This document shows, piece after piece, positions 26,321 to 35,888 of a DNA stretch of 58,795 nt; positions within the stretch are counted from its first letter, which is position 1, and the number at the start of each line of letters is the position of its first letter. The DNA comes from Clostridia bacterium (GTDB taxonomy: Bacteria > Bacillota > Clostridia > Christensenellales > CAG-138): contig JAFPWD010000009.1 in NCBI GenBank assembly GCA_017395105.1, positions 1-58,795 on the forward strand. Direction: 5' to 3'. Both the position numbers and the translations under genes were made by a program. The notes beneath the pieces were generated by a model. That model was not told the DNA's origin. It searched no databases and worked only from the letters and a program-made list of their open reading frames with translations.

Positions 26321-27340
26321 ATGAAAATCTTAGTTACCGGCGGCGCCGGCTTTATAGGCTCCAACTTCATCTATCTTTTGCTTGAGGAGCGCCCCGATTG
26401 GCAGATCGTTTGCATTGATTCCTTGACCTATGCGGCGAATATCCACACCCTGAACGAGGCTATGAAAAGCAGCAGCTTTACGTTCTATAAGGAGGATATC
26501 AGAAACCGCGAGGGCGTCTATGCCATCTTTGAAAAGGAAACGCCCGATGTGGTCGTAAACTTTGCGGCGGAAAGCCACGTTGACCGCTCGATCGAGAATC
26601 CGGCCATCTTCCTTGAAACCAATATCATCGGCACTGCCGTTTTGATGGATGCATGCAGAAGGTACGGCATCGAAAGATTCCATCAGGTCGGCACGGATGA
26701 GGTCTACGGAGACCTTCCGCTCGACAGACCCGATCTCTTCTTCCATGAGGACACGCCCATCCACACCAGCTCTCCGTACAGCACCTCCAAGGCTTCCGCG
26801 GACCTGCTCGTTATGGCGTATCACAGAACCTACGGTCTGCCTGCAACGATCAGCCGCTGCTCCAACAACTACGGCCCGTATCAGTTCCCCGAGAAGCTGA
26901 TACCGCTGATGATAAACAACGCGAGCCACGACAAGCCCCTGCCCGTTTACGGAGAGGGACTGAACGTTCGCGATTGGCTGTACGTCAAGGATCATTGTTA
27001 TGGCATACTCGCCGTGCTCGAAAAGGGCAAGGTCGGCGAGGTCTATAACCTTGGCGGACATAACGAGAAGGCCAATATAGAGATAGTCAAGATAATCTTA
27101 AAGGAGCTTGGCAAGCCCGAAAGCCTAATTACCTACGTTACCGATCGCAAGGGTCATGATTTGAGGTATGCCATCGACCCCACGAAGGCGACGGAGGAGC
27201 TTGGCTGGCAGCCGACCACGATGTTCGCCAACGGCATCAAGCTTACTATTCAGTGGTATAAGGAACACATGGACTGGATGAATGAATGCACCTCGGGCGA
27301 CTATATGAAGTACTACGAAGAAATGTACGGCAACAGATAA
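26321..27340 (+). CDS. rmlB: dTDP-glucose 4,6-dehydratase
   Basis: RmlB makes dTDP-4-keto-6-deoxyglucose, the branch point for deoxy- and aminosugars. It is a short-chain dehydrogenase with NAD-binding GGAGFIGSNF at the N-terminus, FAAESHVDRS, the TDEVYG active-site motif, and the YSTSKA tyrosine/lysine pair. The start at 26321 has a GGGGG site. The operon ends here with no rmlC or rmlD, so dTDP-rhamnose is not the evident product, consistent with an aminosugar. A terminator follows. Confidence 0.97.
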   Translation: MKILVTGGAGFIGSNFIYLLLEERPDWQIVCIDSLTYAANIHTLNEAMKSSSFTFYKEDIRNREGVYAIFEKETPDVVVNFAAESHVDRSIENPAIFLETNIIGTAVLMDACRRYGIERFHQVGTDEVYGDLPLDRPDLFFHEDTPIHTSSPYSTSKASADLLVMAYHRTYGLPATISRCSNNYGPYQFPEKLIPLMINNASHDKPLPVYGEGLNVRDWLYVKDHCYGILAVLEKGKVGEVYNLGGHNEKANIEIVKIILKELGKPESLITYVTDRKGHDLRYAIDPTKATEELGWQPTTMFANGIKLTIQWYKEHMDWMNECTSGDYMKYYEEMYGNR

Positions 27341-27363
27341 AAATGATATTTGCCAAAGAATTA

Positions 27364-27386
27364 AGGCGGGGAGACCCGCCTTTTTG
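27364..27386. terminator. terminator between rmlB and the XRE-Ugd gene
   Basis: AGGCGGG (27364-27370) pairs with CCCGCCT (27375-27381) around a GAGA loop, followed by five T. The two genes converge here. Confidence 0.8.
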
Positions 27387-27443
27387 GTTTGAAGATTTGA
27401 TCGGAATGCACGATGCATTTGCTTTTTGAGAGCCTTAGGCGCA

Positions 27444-28946
27444 TCAATCCCTTCTGAAGATATCGCGCGTATAGACCTTGTTTTTAACGTCGCTAAGAAC
27501 GGGATCGTAACGGTTGGCGATTATGCAGCCGCACATGCGCTTGAATTTTTCAAGGTCGTTCACAACGGGGCTTCCGAAAAAGGTACTTCCATCCTCGAGC
27601 GATGGCTCGTAGATAATGAGCGAAGCGCCCTTTGCCCTGATCCTTTTCATAACGCCCTGAATGGAAGAATGTCGAAAATTGGTGGAATCGGATTTCATTG
27701 TGAGGCGAAATACGCCCACGACCGCCTGCTGCCTTGAAAGCTCACGGCTCTTGGAATACTCATCATTGCTCCCGTAGGCTCCGGAAATTTCAAGCACACG
27801 GTCGGCTATGAAATCCTTTCGCGTTCTGTTGCTCTCCACTATGGCATGGATGAGATTTTCGGGAACGTCCATGTAATTCGCAAGAAGCTGCTTAGTGTCC
27901 TTCGGCAGGCAGTAGCCGCCGTAGCCGAAGGAGGGATTGTTGTAAAAATCTCCAACTCGGGGATCGAGGCAGATGCCCCTGATGACTGCGGCGGTGTCGA
28001 GCCCCTTTACCTCCGCATAGGTGTCGAGCTCGTTGAAAAACGAAACGCGAAGTGCGAGATAGGTGTTCACAAACAGCTTAACGGCTTCGGCCTCGGTCGT
28101 GTTCATAAAGATCGTTTCAACGGGGCTTTTTAACGCGCCGCGTGAGAGAAGCTTGGCGAAGCGCTCGGCAGGCTCAGTCATATCCTCAGAACGACCCACG
28201 ATTATTCGGCTTGGATAGAGATTGTCGTAAAGCGCCCTCGATTCGCGCAGAAACTCGGGGCTGAAGATGATATTGCCTGCATCGAACCGCTCGCGAATCT
28301 GCTTGGTGTAGCCAACGGGAACCGTGGAGCGAATAACGATGGTGGGCTTTTCACTGCGATGGCTTGTTGCCTCAAGCACAAGCTTTATCACGCTTTCAAC
28401 GGCAGAGCAGTCGAAAAAATTGAGCTTGGGGTCGTAATTCGTGGGCGCGGCAATTATTATGAAATCGGCATCGCGATAAGCTCTCGCTCCGTCAAGCGTG
28501 GCGGTGAGATCGAGGCAGCGCAAGCCCTGCTTTGATTCAAGCAGATACTTCTCTATGTATTCGTCCTGAATGGGGGAGATGCAGTCGTTGAGCATATCAA
28601 CCCTATCTTGGGCTATATCCACGCCGATAACGCTGTTGTGCTGCGCAAGAAGCACGGCAATAGAAAGACCAACGTAGCCAAGCCCCGCAACGGCGATGCG
28701 AAAGCTGCCCGAAACGGGCTCGGTCTGCTCGAAGGGCTCGGCGAATACCGAATTGATATTAAACCTCAGGCTCTCGCTCAATGCAAGCAGTTGATCTACG
28801 GACGGCGCAAAGCCGCCGGCTTCCAGCTTGGATATCAGCGCTCGGTTTATGCCGCACTTCTCGGCAAGCTCTGCTTGGGTCAGTCCAACAGCCCTTCTTT
28901 TTGAGCGAACCGTTTCAGAAAGAAGCTTTAACGAAAGCCGCTTCAT
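27444..28946 (-). CDS. UDP-glucose 6-dehydrogenase fused to N-terminal XRE DNA-binding domain
   Basis: This 500-residue protein joins two domains. Residues about 8-66 form an XRE/Cro-type helix-turn-helix ([21 protein letters not shown], then [13 protein letters not shown]). From about residue 82 a complete nucleotide-sugar dehydrogenase follows: Rossmann [32 protein letters not shown], and catalytic Cys346 in GGYCLPKDT. The enzyme would oxidise UDP-glucose to UDP-glucuronate. The start at 28946 is set by GGAGAA and lies just ahead of the HTH, so the HTH is encoded in frame with no stop. A candidate operator overlaps its own promoter. It may be a trigger enzyme coupling sugar-nucleotide status to transcription; this is inference. 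Confidence 0.9.
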   Translation of the reverse strand: MKRLSLKLLSETVRSKRRAVGLTQAELAEKCGINRALISKLEAGGFAPSVDQLLALSESLRFNINSVFAEPFEQTEPVSGSFRIAVAGLGYVGLSIAVLLAQHNSVIGVDIAQDRVDMLNDCISPIQDEYIEKYLLESKQGLRCLDLTATLDGARAYRDADFIIIAAPTNYDPKLNFFDCSAVESVIKLVLEATSHRSEKPTIVIRSTVPVGYTKQIRERFDAGNIIFSPEFLRESRALYDNLYPSRIIVGRSEDMTEPAERFAKLLSRGALKSPVETIFMNTTEAEAVKLFVNTYLALRVSFFNELDTYAEVKGLDTAAVIRGICLDPRVGDFYNNPSFGYGGYCLPKDTKQLLANYMDVPENLIHAIVESNRTRKDFIADRVLEISGAYGSNDEYSKSRELSRQQAVVGVFRLTMKSDSTNFRHSSIQGVMKRIRAKGASLIIYEPSLEDGSTFFGSPVVNDLEKFKRMCGCIIANRYDPVLSDVKNKVYTRDIFRRD

Positions 28947-29034
28947 AATCAAATTCTCCGATCGATCGTATGGTGGCGCGAAGGCGAGATGTTGCTGCCG
29001 ATAACATAATGGCATATCTCGCATTCATCCGCAG

Positions 29035-29048
29035 GCATAATTATATGC
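29035..29048. promoter_or_regulatory. candidate operator palindrome over the XRE-Ugd -10 box
   Basis: GCATA (29035-29039), ATTA, TATGC (29044-29048) form a 5-bp inverted repeat that overlaps the minus-strand -10 hexamer (29040-29045). Further GCATA-like half-sites lie nearby at 29012-29016 and 29048-29052. It is a natural candidate for binding by the XRE domain encoded just downstream. Confidence 0.4.
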
Positions 29049-29068
29049 GCATACGGGATGCTTGTCAA
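29040..29068 (-). promoter_or_regulatory. consensus promoter of the XRE-Ugd gene
   Basis: On the minus strand TTGACA (29068-29063), exactly 17 nt, TATAAT (29045-29040): a perfect sigma-A promoter. It leaves a leader of about 85 nt. Confidence 0.7.
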
Positions 29069-29255
29069 TAAAAGAAACAATGACCCGCGATCGTTCTTAA
29101 AGGTATTGCTCAAAACCGAATGCGGAAACGGCGCTTGCTCTCGCGTTGTGCCATGGGCATAGTATACGAACGGGAAGATATAAAAGCAATTTTCGGAAAA
29201 CGGGTCATGATAGGAAGAGAACTTATCCGATCGATAAAGATTTATATAAACGCAG

Positions 29256-29284
29256 TTCACTTTTTTTGAAAAATGTTGTATAAT
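29256..29284 (+). promoter_or_regulatory. glmS promoter
   Basis: TTCACT (29256-29261), 17 nt, TATAAT (29279-29284). The resulting leader is only about 50 nt, too short for a glmS ribozyme. Confidence 0.6.
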
Positions 29285-29341
29285 GATAAAGTCGGTATTA
29301 GTCGGCAAATCAACAGAACCCTTTTATGGAGGATGCTTATT

Positions 29342-31171
29342 ATGTGTGGTATAGTCGGTTACGTTGGAGAACGAGTTGTGACACCGCTGCTTCTTGAAGC
29401 GCTTGAGAAGCTTGAATACCGCGGTTATGATTCTGCGGGAATCGCCCTCGTTTCCGATGGCGGCATTGAGATACAGAAAACGAGGGGGCGCATCGCAGAC
29501 CTCAGAAGAATAGTTGAAAGCGCGGGGGACAGCGGCTGCACGGTCGGCATCGGCCATACCCGCTGGGCGACCCATGGCGAGCCTTCCGACGTCAACTCGC
29601 ATCCGCATCTTTCCAAGAGCGGCAGGGTGGCCGTGGTTCATAACGGCATTATCGAAAACTACATCGAGCTTCGCGCTTTTCTTTCCGCCCACGGCTATGA
29701 ATTCTCCACCGAGACGGATTCCGAGGTTGTTTCGGAGCTCATCGACTATTGCTACAGCGGCGACCCCGTTGCCGCAGTTCGCAAGGCGGAGCTTCAGCTT
29801 AGGGGCTCATACGCGCTCGGCATAATCTTTGCCGATTTCCCAGAGCAGATAATCGCTCTTCGCAAGGACAGCCCCCTTATCATCGGCATCGGCGAGAACG
29901 AGAACTTTATCGCCTCCGATATCCCTGCCATACTCAAATACACGAGGGACGTTTTCCGTCTCGATGAAAGGGAGCTTGCCGTGCTCTCGAAAAAGCGCGT
30001 TGCGGTGTTCAATGAGCTTGGCGAAAGGGTAGAGCACGTTATCGAGCATATCGAGTGGGATGCAGGCGCTGCGGAAAAGGGCGGCTATCCCCACTTCATG
30101 ATAAAGGAGATAATGGAGCAGCCCGAAGCCATTTCAAAGACCGTTGCGCCGAGGCTCGATGCAAACGGAGATATCCTCCTCGGCTTCAAATCCTTGAGCG
30201 ATGAGGATCTTAAGAATATCGATTCCATAAAGCTTACCGCATGCGGCTCGGCGTATCACGTTGGCGTTGTTGCAAAGCATCTGCTTAAAAAATGGCTTGA
30301 TATTCCCGTGGAGGCGGAGCTTGCCTCCGAATTCAGATACGATGACCCCATTCTTAACGAGCGAACGCTCGTAATCGTAATCAGCCAGTCGGGCGAAACT
30401 CTCGACACGCTGTATGCTCTGCGTGAAGCAAAGAACAAGGGTGCAAGAACCGTTTCCATAGTAAACGTTGTTGCAAGCTCCATCGCAAACGAAAGCGAGG
30501 AGGTGCTCTACACATGGGCGGGCCCCGAGATCTCCGTTGCCACGACCAAGGCATACAGCACTCAGCTCGTGCTCGTTGAGCTGCTCGGTATTCGCATGGC
30601 GCAGCTTCACGGCAAGCTGAGCGACACCGAGGTGAAAGAGCTTGTTTCGGCGATAAAGTGCATTCCCTCGGGCATTGAGACCATCCTTTCGGACGTTCAG
30701 ACGATGCAGTACGTGGCATCGCTTTACTTCAATTCCCAAAGCGTTTTCTTCCTCGGAAGGAATATCGATTTCGCTCTTTCGCTCGAGGCTTCCCTCAAGC
30801 TCAAGGAGATATCCTACATCCATTCCGAAGCTTATGCGGCAGGCGAGCTAAAGCACGGTACGATTTCGCTCATTGAGGATGGAACGCTCGTAATCGCGCT
30901 CTGCACCTACCGTCCGCTGCTCGATAAGATGATCTCAAACATCAAAGAGGTCAAGGCAAGGGGCGCAAAGGTCATCGCCATCATCAATGATGACGATATC
31001 CAAACGGGTACCGTTGCGGATCATATCATCCGCATTCCCGAGTGCGGAGAGATATCGGCACCTTCGCTGACGATCGTTCCGCTACAGCTGTTTGCATACT
31101 ATATCGCATCGCTCAAGGGCTGCGATATCGATAAACCGAGGAATCTCGCAAAATCCGTTACGGTGGAATAA
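29342..31171 (+). CDS. glmS: glutamine-fructose-6-phosphate aminotransferase
   Basis: GlmS makes glucosamine-6-phosphate, the first step toward UDP-GlcNAc and peptidoglycan. The protein has 609 residues. The N-terminal Ntn amidotransferase starts at Cys2 (MCGIVGYVG) with HTRWATHGEPS and HNGIIENY. Two SIS isomerase domains follow (ISQSGETLDTL; FFLGRNIDFALSLE, EAYAAGELKHG), and the C-terminus ends KSVTVE as expected. The start at 29342 has GGAGG at 29327-29331; the frame is open from 29273 but the Cys must be residue 2. It heads a housekeeping run that continues to tsaB. Confidence 0.97.
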   Translation: MCGIVGYVGERVVTPLLLEALEKLEYRGYDSAGIALVSDGGIEIQKTRGRIADLRRIVESAGDSGCTVGIGHTRWATHGEPSDVNSHPHLSKSGRVAVVHNGIIENYIELRAFLSAHGYEFSTETDSEVVSELIDYCYSGDPVAAVRKAELQLRGSYALGIIFADFPEQIIALRKDSPLIIGIGENENFIASDIPAILKYTRDVFRLDERELAVLSKKRVAVFNELGERVEHVIEHIEWDAGAAEKGGYPHFMIKEIMEQPEAISKTVAPRLDANGDILLGFKSLSDEDLKNIDSIKLTACGSAYHVGVVAKHLLKKWLDIPVEAELASEFRYDDPILNERTLVIVISQSGETLDTLYALREAKNKGARTVSIVNVVASSIANESEEVLYTWAGPEISVATTKAYSTQLVLVELLGIRMAQLHGKLSDTEVKELVSAIKCIPSGIETILSDVQTMQYVASLYFNSQSVFFLGRNIDFALSLEASLKLKEISYIHSEAYAAGELKHGTISLIEDGTLVIALCTYRPLLDKMISNIKEVKARGAKVIAIINDDDIQTGTVADHIIRIPECGEISAPSLTIVPLQLFAYYIASLKGCDIDKPRNLAKSVTVE

Positions 31172-31220
31172 GCTATCTGAAATAGGATGCGTTCCGCATC
31201 TATGCAAGGAAGGAGCTAAT

Positions 31221-32531
31221 ATGCTCATTACTGAAATAATAGAAAAAAAGCGCGAAGGACACGCACATAGCTATGACGAAATAGCAGCCATGATTCGGGG
31301 AATATCAGACGGCACCGTTGCCGACTATCAGCTTACGGCATGGATGATGGCTGTTTGCATCCGTGGAATGACCGATGAGGAAACCGCCTATCTCACCTCG
31401 GCAATGGTGGATTCGGGCGAAACGATGGATCTTTCAGATCTTCCCGGAGTCAAGGTGGATAAGCATTCCACGGGCGGCGTGGGAGACACAACAACGCTCG
31501 TTGTCGCGCCCCTTGTTGCCGCATGCGGAGGCACCGTTGCCAAGCTGAGCGGGCGAGGCCTTGCGCATTCGGGAGGAACGCTTGATAAGCTCGAATCCGT
31601 TCCCGGCGTTTGTATCGAGCAGAGCCTTGAAAGGTTCAAGCAGATCGTTCGCAAAACAGGCCTCTGCGTTATAGGTCAAAGCAAAAATCTTAATCCTGCC
31701 GATAAAAAAATGTATGCTCTTCGCGATGTAACCGCTACGGTGCAGAGCATACCACTCATCGCTTCGAGCATAATGAGCAAGAAGATAGCTTCGGGAGCGG
31801 ATGCTATAGTTTTAGACGTTAAAACGGGCTCCGGCGCATTTATGGAAACGCTCGATGAAGCGAAAAAGCTCGCGCGCGCCATGGTGAATATCGGTCAAAA
31901 CGTTGGAAGAAGGACGGTCGCTCTTATCACCGATATGAACCGTCCGCTCGGCATGGCGATCGGCAACGGGCTTGAAATGAAGGAAGCAATCGAGGTGCTC
32001 TCGGGCAAGGTGCCGTATGACGATCCGCTTGCCGTCGTTTGCTTCAAGCTTGCGGGGCAGATGCTCAAGCTTTCGGGGATAGTTCAAAGTTCAGAGGATG
32101 CGCTCACAATGCTCAAAAACGCGATAGAATCAGGCGAAGCGCTTAGAAGGCTGCGCGACATGCTCGTTGAGCTCGGCGGCGATGCACTCTACGTGGACGA
32201 GCCCGAAAGGCTGGTTCGCGTTAGGCAAATTATTCCCGTATGCTCGGATAATTCGGGCTGCGTTGGCGAAATGGATGCGAAGCTGATCGGCACCGCTGCG
32301 CTTCTGCTCGGAGCCGGGCGCGAAAAGGCGGAGGACAGCATCGATCCCGCCGTGGGCATCCTAATGAAAAAACGCTATGGCGATCGCGTGGAGGCGGGGG
32401 AGGAGCTCGCCGTGTTCTACGTGAACGATGAAACGCAGCTCGATCGAGCGGTGAGCCTCTTCAAGCAGGGCATTGCGATAAAAACCGAGTCCCCTCAGCC
32501 GCTGCCCCTTGTTTACGATATCGTTGAGTGA
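31221..32531 (+). CDS. pdp: pyrimidine-nucleoside phosphorylase
   Basis: This enzyme phosphorolyses thymidine and uridine to the base plus (deoxy)ribose-1-phosphate for salvage. It has 436 residues and the family signature SGRGLAHSGGTLDKLESVPG, preceded by KHSTGGVGDTTTL at the phosphate site. Later DVKTGSGAFM and NGLEMKEA are typical. The length and sequence fit the Gram-positive pyrimidine-nucleoside phosphorylase at least as well as thymidine-specific DeoA. AAGGAAGGAG precedes ATG 31221. Confidence 0.93.
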   Translation: MLITEIIEKKREGHAHSYDEIAAMIRGISDGTVADYQLTAWMMAVCIRGMTDEETAYLTSAMVDSGETMDLSDLPGVKVDKHSTGGVGDTTTLVVAPLVAACGGTVAKLSGRGLAHSGGTLDKLESVPGVCIEQSLERFKQIVRKTGLCVIGQSKNLNPADKKMYALRDVTATVQSIPLIASSIMSKKIASGADAIVLDVKTGSGAFMETLDEAKKLARAMVNIGQNVGRRTVALITDMNRPLGMAIGNGLEMKEAIEVLSGKVPYDDPLAVVCFKLAGQMLKLSGIVQSSEDALTMLKNAIESGEALRRLRDMLVELGGDALYVDEPERLVRVRQIIPVCSDNSGCVGEMDAKLIGTAALLLGAGREKAEDSIDPAVGILMKKRYGDRVEAGEELAVFYVNDETQLDRAVSLFKQGIAIKTESPQPLPLVYDIVE

Positions 32532-32543
32532 GGAAAGAGCCTT

Positions 32544-33566
32544 TTGAAAACTTCCGATTTTTACTATGAGCTTCCCGAGGAGCTGATCGCACAGTCGCCC
32601 GCTGAGGTGCGCTCCGCTTCACGTCTGCTCGTTTACAACAGAAAAACGCAAACCATCGAGGATAAGGTTTTTTCCGATATCATCGAGTATCTGAACCCGG
32701 GTGACGTGCTCGTTCGAAACACCACCCGCGTTATCCCCGCAAGGCTCTATGCGCACCGAGCGGACACGGGCGGAGCGATGGAATTTCTTCTTCTCAAACG
32801 GCTCGATGAACGCCGTTGGGAATGCCTCGTCAAGCCCGGCAGAAGGGCGAGGGTCGGCCGCAGCTTCAAGATAAACGACGAGCTCTCGGCAACCGTGCTC
32901 GAAGTGCTCGACGACGGAAACAGGATCATCCGCCTCGATTACAACGGCATTTTCGAGGAGGTGCTCGATCGAGCGGGTGAGATGCCCCTTCCGCCGTATA
33001 TCACCGAAAGGGTGGCGGATAAGGAACGCTATCAGACCGTTTATGCGCAAGAAAACGGCTCTGCCGCTGCGCCCACCGCGGGGCTTCATTTCACAGAGGA
33101 GCTGCTTGAGAGAATAAACAAAAAGGGCATTGAGATAGCGGACGTGCTTCTGCACGTAGGTCTTGGCACCTTCCGCCCCGTTTCGGTTGAAAATGTTGAG
33201 GAGCATCGCATGCATTCTGAATACTACGAATGCAGCGATGAAGCGGCGGAAAAGATAAACAATGCAAGAAAAAACGGAGGCAGGATAATCGCCGTTGGCA
33301 CCACGAGCTGCCGCACACTTGAGAGCATATCCGATGAGAGCGGCGTGGTTCACGCGGGCAAGGGCAATACAGATATCTTCATAACCCCGGGCTATCGCTT
33401 CAAGGCGGTGGATGCGCTGATAACCAATTTCCATCTGCCCGAATCCACGCTTCTGATGCTGATAAGCGCCTTTTCATCCCGCGATGAGGTAATGCGCGTA
33501 TACGAGCACGCCATCGAGGAAAGGTATCGCTTCTTTTCGTTTGGCGATGCTTCGCTGTTCATTTAA
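32544..33566 (+). CDS. queA: S-adenosylmethionine:tRNA ribosyltransferase-isomerase
   Basis: QueA transfers the ribosyl part of SAM to preQ1 in tRNA to form epoxyqueuosine at the wobble base. It has 340 residues with typical [13 protein letters not shown] at the start, [41 protein letters not shown], and [17 protein letters not shown] near the end. The start is TTG at 32544, 12 nt after the pdp stop, with GAGGAAAG upstream. It forms the usual pair with tgt. Confidence 0.96.
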   Translation: MKTSDFYYELPEELIAQSPAEVRSASRLLVYNRKTQTIEDKVFSDIIEYLNPGDVLVRNTTRVIPARLYAHRADTGGAMEFLLLKRLDERRWECLVKPGRRARVGRSFKINDELSATVLEVLDDGNRIIRLDYNGIFEEVLDRAGEMPLPPYITERVADKERYQTVYAQENGSAAAPTAGLHFTEELLERINKKGIEIADVLLHVGLGTFRPVSVENVEEHRMHSEYYECSDEAAEKINNARKNGGRIIAVGTTSCRTLESISDESGVVHAGKGNTDIFITPGYRFKAVDALITNFHLPESTLLMLISAFSSRDEVMRVYEHAIEERYRFFSFGDASLFI

Positions 33567-33609
33567 TCAGAAAATAATCTGCTTGAAATTTAAAACGAAA
33601 GGCTGAAAT

Positions 33610-34734
33610 ATGAATCAACCACCGGTAAGATATGAACTCATAAAAACCTGCGCCCAAACGGGAGCCCGAAGGGGAAGGCTGCACACTCCGCACGGAACCA
33701 TCGAAACGCCCTGCTTTATGGCGGTGGGCACTCAGGCGACGGTTAAGGCAATGACCCCGCGCGATCTTAAGGAGGTCGGCGCGGGCATCGTGCTTGCAAA
33801 CACCTATCATCTGCATCTTCGCCCCGGGCATGAGCTCGTTAAGGAGATGGGAGGACTGCACGAATTCTCGCAGTGGCACGGCCCTATGCTGACCGACAGC
33901 GGCGGCTTCCAGGTTTTCAGCCTCGCCGCCATGAATAAGATCACCGATGAAGGCGTGGAGTTCAGCTCGCATATAGACGGGCATAAAATGTTTTTCACAC
34001 CCGAGCTCGTGATGGAGATCGAGCAGGCGCTCGGCGCTGATATCGCAATGGCGTTCGATGAATGTGCGCCCGCGCACTGCGACCGTAATTACACCATCGC
34101 CGCTATGAACCGCACTCACCGATGGGCGGAAAGGTGCAAAAAGAGTCATACCCGCGAGGATCAGGCGCTCTTCGGCATAGTTCAGGGCGGAATGCATGCC
34201 GATCTGCGCATAGAAAGCGCAAAGGTGCTTACCGATATGGATTTCCCCGGCTACGGTATTGGCGGACTCTCTGTCGGAGAGCCCAAGCCTGTTATGTATG
34301 AGATGCTTGAGGCGCTTATGCCCCACATGCCAACGAATAAGCCTCGCTACCTGATGGGGGTGGGCAGCCCCGATTGCCTCGTTGAAGGCTCGATTCGCGG
34401 CGTGGATATGTACGACTGCGTTCTTCAGACACGCTCGGCTCGAAACGGTCTTGCCTTCACCTTCGATGGCAAGAAGATGCTCAGAAACGCCGAATTTGCG
34501 CACGACAGCCGCCCCATCGAGGAGGGCTGCGACTGCTACGCCTGCCGCAATTTCTCAAGGGCGTATATCCGTCATCTTATCAAGGCGGGTGAGATACTCG
34601 CGGCGCAGCTAATTACCATGCACAACCTCCGATTCACCTACAGGCTCATGGAGGGCGTTCGCAAGGCGATCGAGGAGGACAGGCTCATGGATTACCGCAA
34701 CGAGCTCATCCTTCGCGGCGCACTCGAGTGGTAA
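33610..34734 (+). CDS. tgt: tRNA-guanine transglycosylase
   Basis: Tgt exchanges guanine-34 for preQ1 in GU(N) tRNAs. It has 374 residues: [14 protein letters not shown], the nucleophile region [33 protein letters not shown], and the zinc site [20 protein letters not shown] follows GAAAGGCTG. It lies in the classic queA-tgt order and is followed closely by tsaE. Confidence 0.97.
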   Translation: MNQPPVRYELIKTCAQTGARRGRLHTPHGTIETPCFMAVGTQATVKAMTPRDLKEVGAGIVLANTYHLHLRPGHELVKEMGGLHEFSQWHGPMLTDSGGFQVFSLAAMNKITDEGVEFSSHIDGHKMFFTPELVMEIEQALGADIAMAFDECAPAHCDRNYTIAAMNRTHRWAERCKKSHTREDQALFGIVQGGMHADLRIESAKVLTDMDFPGYGIGGLSVGEPKPVMYEMLEALMPHMPTNKPRYLMGVGSPDCLVEGSIRGVDMYDCVLQTRSARNGLAFTFDGKKMLRNAEFAHDSRPIEEGCDCYACRNFSRAYIRHLIKAGEILAAQLITMHNLRFTYRLMEGVRKAIEEDRLMDYRNELILRGALEW

Positions 34735-34738
34735 AGCT

Positions 34739-35233
34739 TTGCGCTTATTGATAACAGAACGAACGAAAACTGAATTGAAAAAAAGCTTTCTTATAAAAAA
34801 CGAATACGATATGCGCGATCTTGCCGCAAAGCTTGCCGAGGCATCCTTTGCGGGAGTGTTTATTGCACTTTTCGGCGGACTCGGCGCGGGAAAAACCGCA
34901 TTTGTTAAGGGCTTTTGCGCCTATTTCGGCATAGCTGAGGTGTCGAGCCCCACCTTCAACATAGTAAAGCACTACAATGGCGGGGAAGCGGCAATAGATC
35001 ATTTCGACTGCTACCGCCTCGATGATGCGGACGAGCTTCTTGCCATGGGATTTGACGAGTATCTGTTTTCAAACAGCATCATACTCATGGAGTGGAGCGA
35101 GAACGTTCCGGATGCGCTGCCTGCAGAGCGGCTTGAAATACATATCGGGGGCAGCGGAAACGATGTTCGCGAGGTAGAACTCGTTCCGTTCGGGAAAAAA
35201 TACGAAGCAATGATCGAGGAGCTTGCATTATGA
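34739..35233 (+). CDS. tsaE: tRNA N6-threonylcarbamoyladenosine ATPase TsaE
   Basis: TsaE is the small P-loop ATPase that drives the TsaB-TsaD complex making t6A-37 in ANN-decoding tRNAs. Walker A is GGLGAGKTAFVKG; SSPTFNIV and FDCYRL are family hallmarks, as is LMEWSENV near the end. The start is uncertain: TTG at 34739 is nearest to the tgt stop, while TTG at 34775 would begin with LKKSF, as homologues usually do. It ends in an ATGA overlap with tsaB. Confidence 0.92.
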   Translation: MRLLITERTKTELKKSFLIKNEYDMRDLAAKLAEASFAGVFIALFGGLGAGKTAFVKGFCAYFGIAEVSSPTFNIVKHYNGGEAAIDHFDCYRLDDADELLAMGFDEYLFSNSIILMEWSENVPDALPAERLEIHIGGSGNDVREVELVPFGKKYEAMIEELAL

Positions 35234-35853
35234 ATATGCTGTCCGTATCCACCTCTGCAAAGCATCCGTCTGCGGCGCTCTACCTTGAAAAGAGCGGCGA
35301 AAACGATTCGGATTGCAGGGGCGTTATCCTCTTCAAGCGCGATGAAAGCGGAAGGCCGCACTCGGTCTCGCTTGGCGCACTTGTGGACGAAGTGCTCAAT
35401 GAAGCGGGGCTGTCCGTTTCCGATATCGATGCCTTTGCCGTTGATATCGGCCCGGGCTCCTTCACTGGCGTTCGCATCGGCGTTTCTTTCGTGAATGCAT
35501 TGGCCTATTCCGAGAATAAGCCCGTGTTTGCGGTGCCTTCGCTTGCCGCTTTGCGCAATCTTGTTTCGGATGAGGGAGCGGTCTGCGTTATGCTCGATGC
35601 GCGAAACGGAAACGGCTATGCCGCCGCCTATGAAAACGGCGAATGCATCCTCGAACCCTGCGCCTGCGTCAAAAATGAGATATGGGAGCGGTTTGCGGAT
35701 GCGGAGCTTGTGGGCGATGCGTTCGATCCGGAAACGGAATGCGATGCTGCATTGGTCATATTGGAGACGCTTAGAACGGCGGAATATGCCATGAGCGCCG
35801 CAGTGCCGCTCTATCTTCGCCCTTCACAGGCGGAGCGTATGCGTAAAGAGTGA
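35230..35853 (+). CDS. tsaB: t6A modification scaffold protein TsaB
   Basis: TsaB is the inactive ASKHA partner of TsaD. The 207 residues include the diagnostic GPGSFTGVRIGVSFVNALA, with AVPSLAALR and MLDARNGNGYAA following. It overlaps tsaE by ATGA. TsaD itself is not in the window. The C-terminal ends AVPLYLRPSQAERMRKE, typical for the family. Confidence 0.94.
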   Translation: MNMLSVSTSAKHPSAALYLEKSGENDSDCRGVILFKRDESGRPHSVSLGALVDEVLNEAGLSVSDIDAFAVDIGPGSFTGVRIGVSFVNALAYSENKPVFAVPSLAALRNLVSDEGAVCVMLDARNGNGYAAAYENGECILEPCACVKNEIWERFADAELVGDAFDPETECDAALVILETLRTAEYAMSAAVPLYLRPSQAERMRKE

Positions 35854-35866
35854 TTGCTTTCGCTTC

Positions 35867-35888
35867 GGCGGGGTGACCCGCCTTTTTT
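35867..35888. terminator. terminator between tsaB and spoIIID
   Basis: GGCGGG (35867-35872), GTGA loop, CCCGCC (35877-35882), then six T on the plus strand. Confidence 0.85.

Larger units (their letters stand above)
28947..29341. other. divergent promoter region between XRE-Ugd and glmS
   Basis: These 395 nt hold one promoter on each strand and a palindrome (29035-29048). A long minus-strand frame spans almost the whole interval (about 28950-29308), but it has no ribosome-binding site or recognisable family and its codon use is unlike a gene. I see nothing else. Confidence 0.5.

Noticed and set aside
28949..29308. A 119-codon minus-strand frame filling the XRE-Ugd/glmS interval
   Set aside because: No ribosome-binding site or family similarity, and it covers the promoters of both neighbouring genes.
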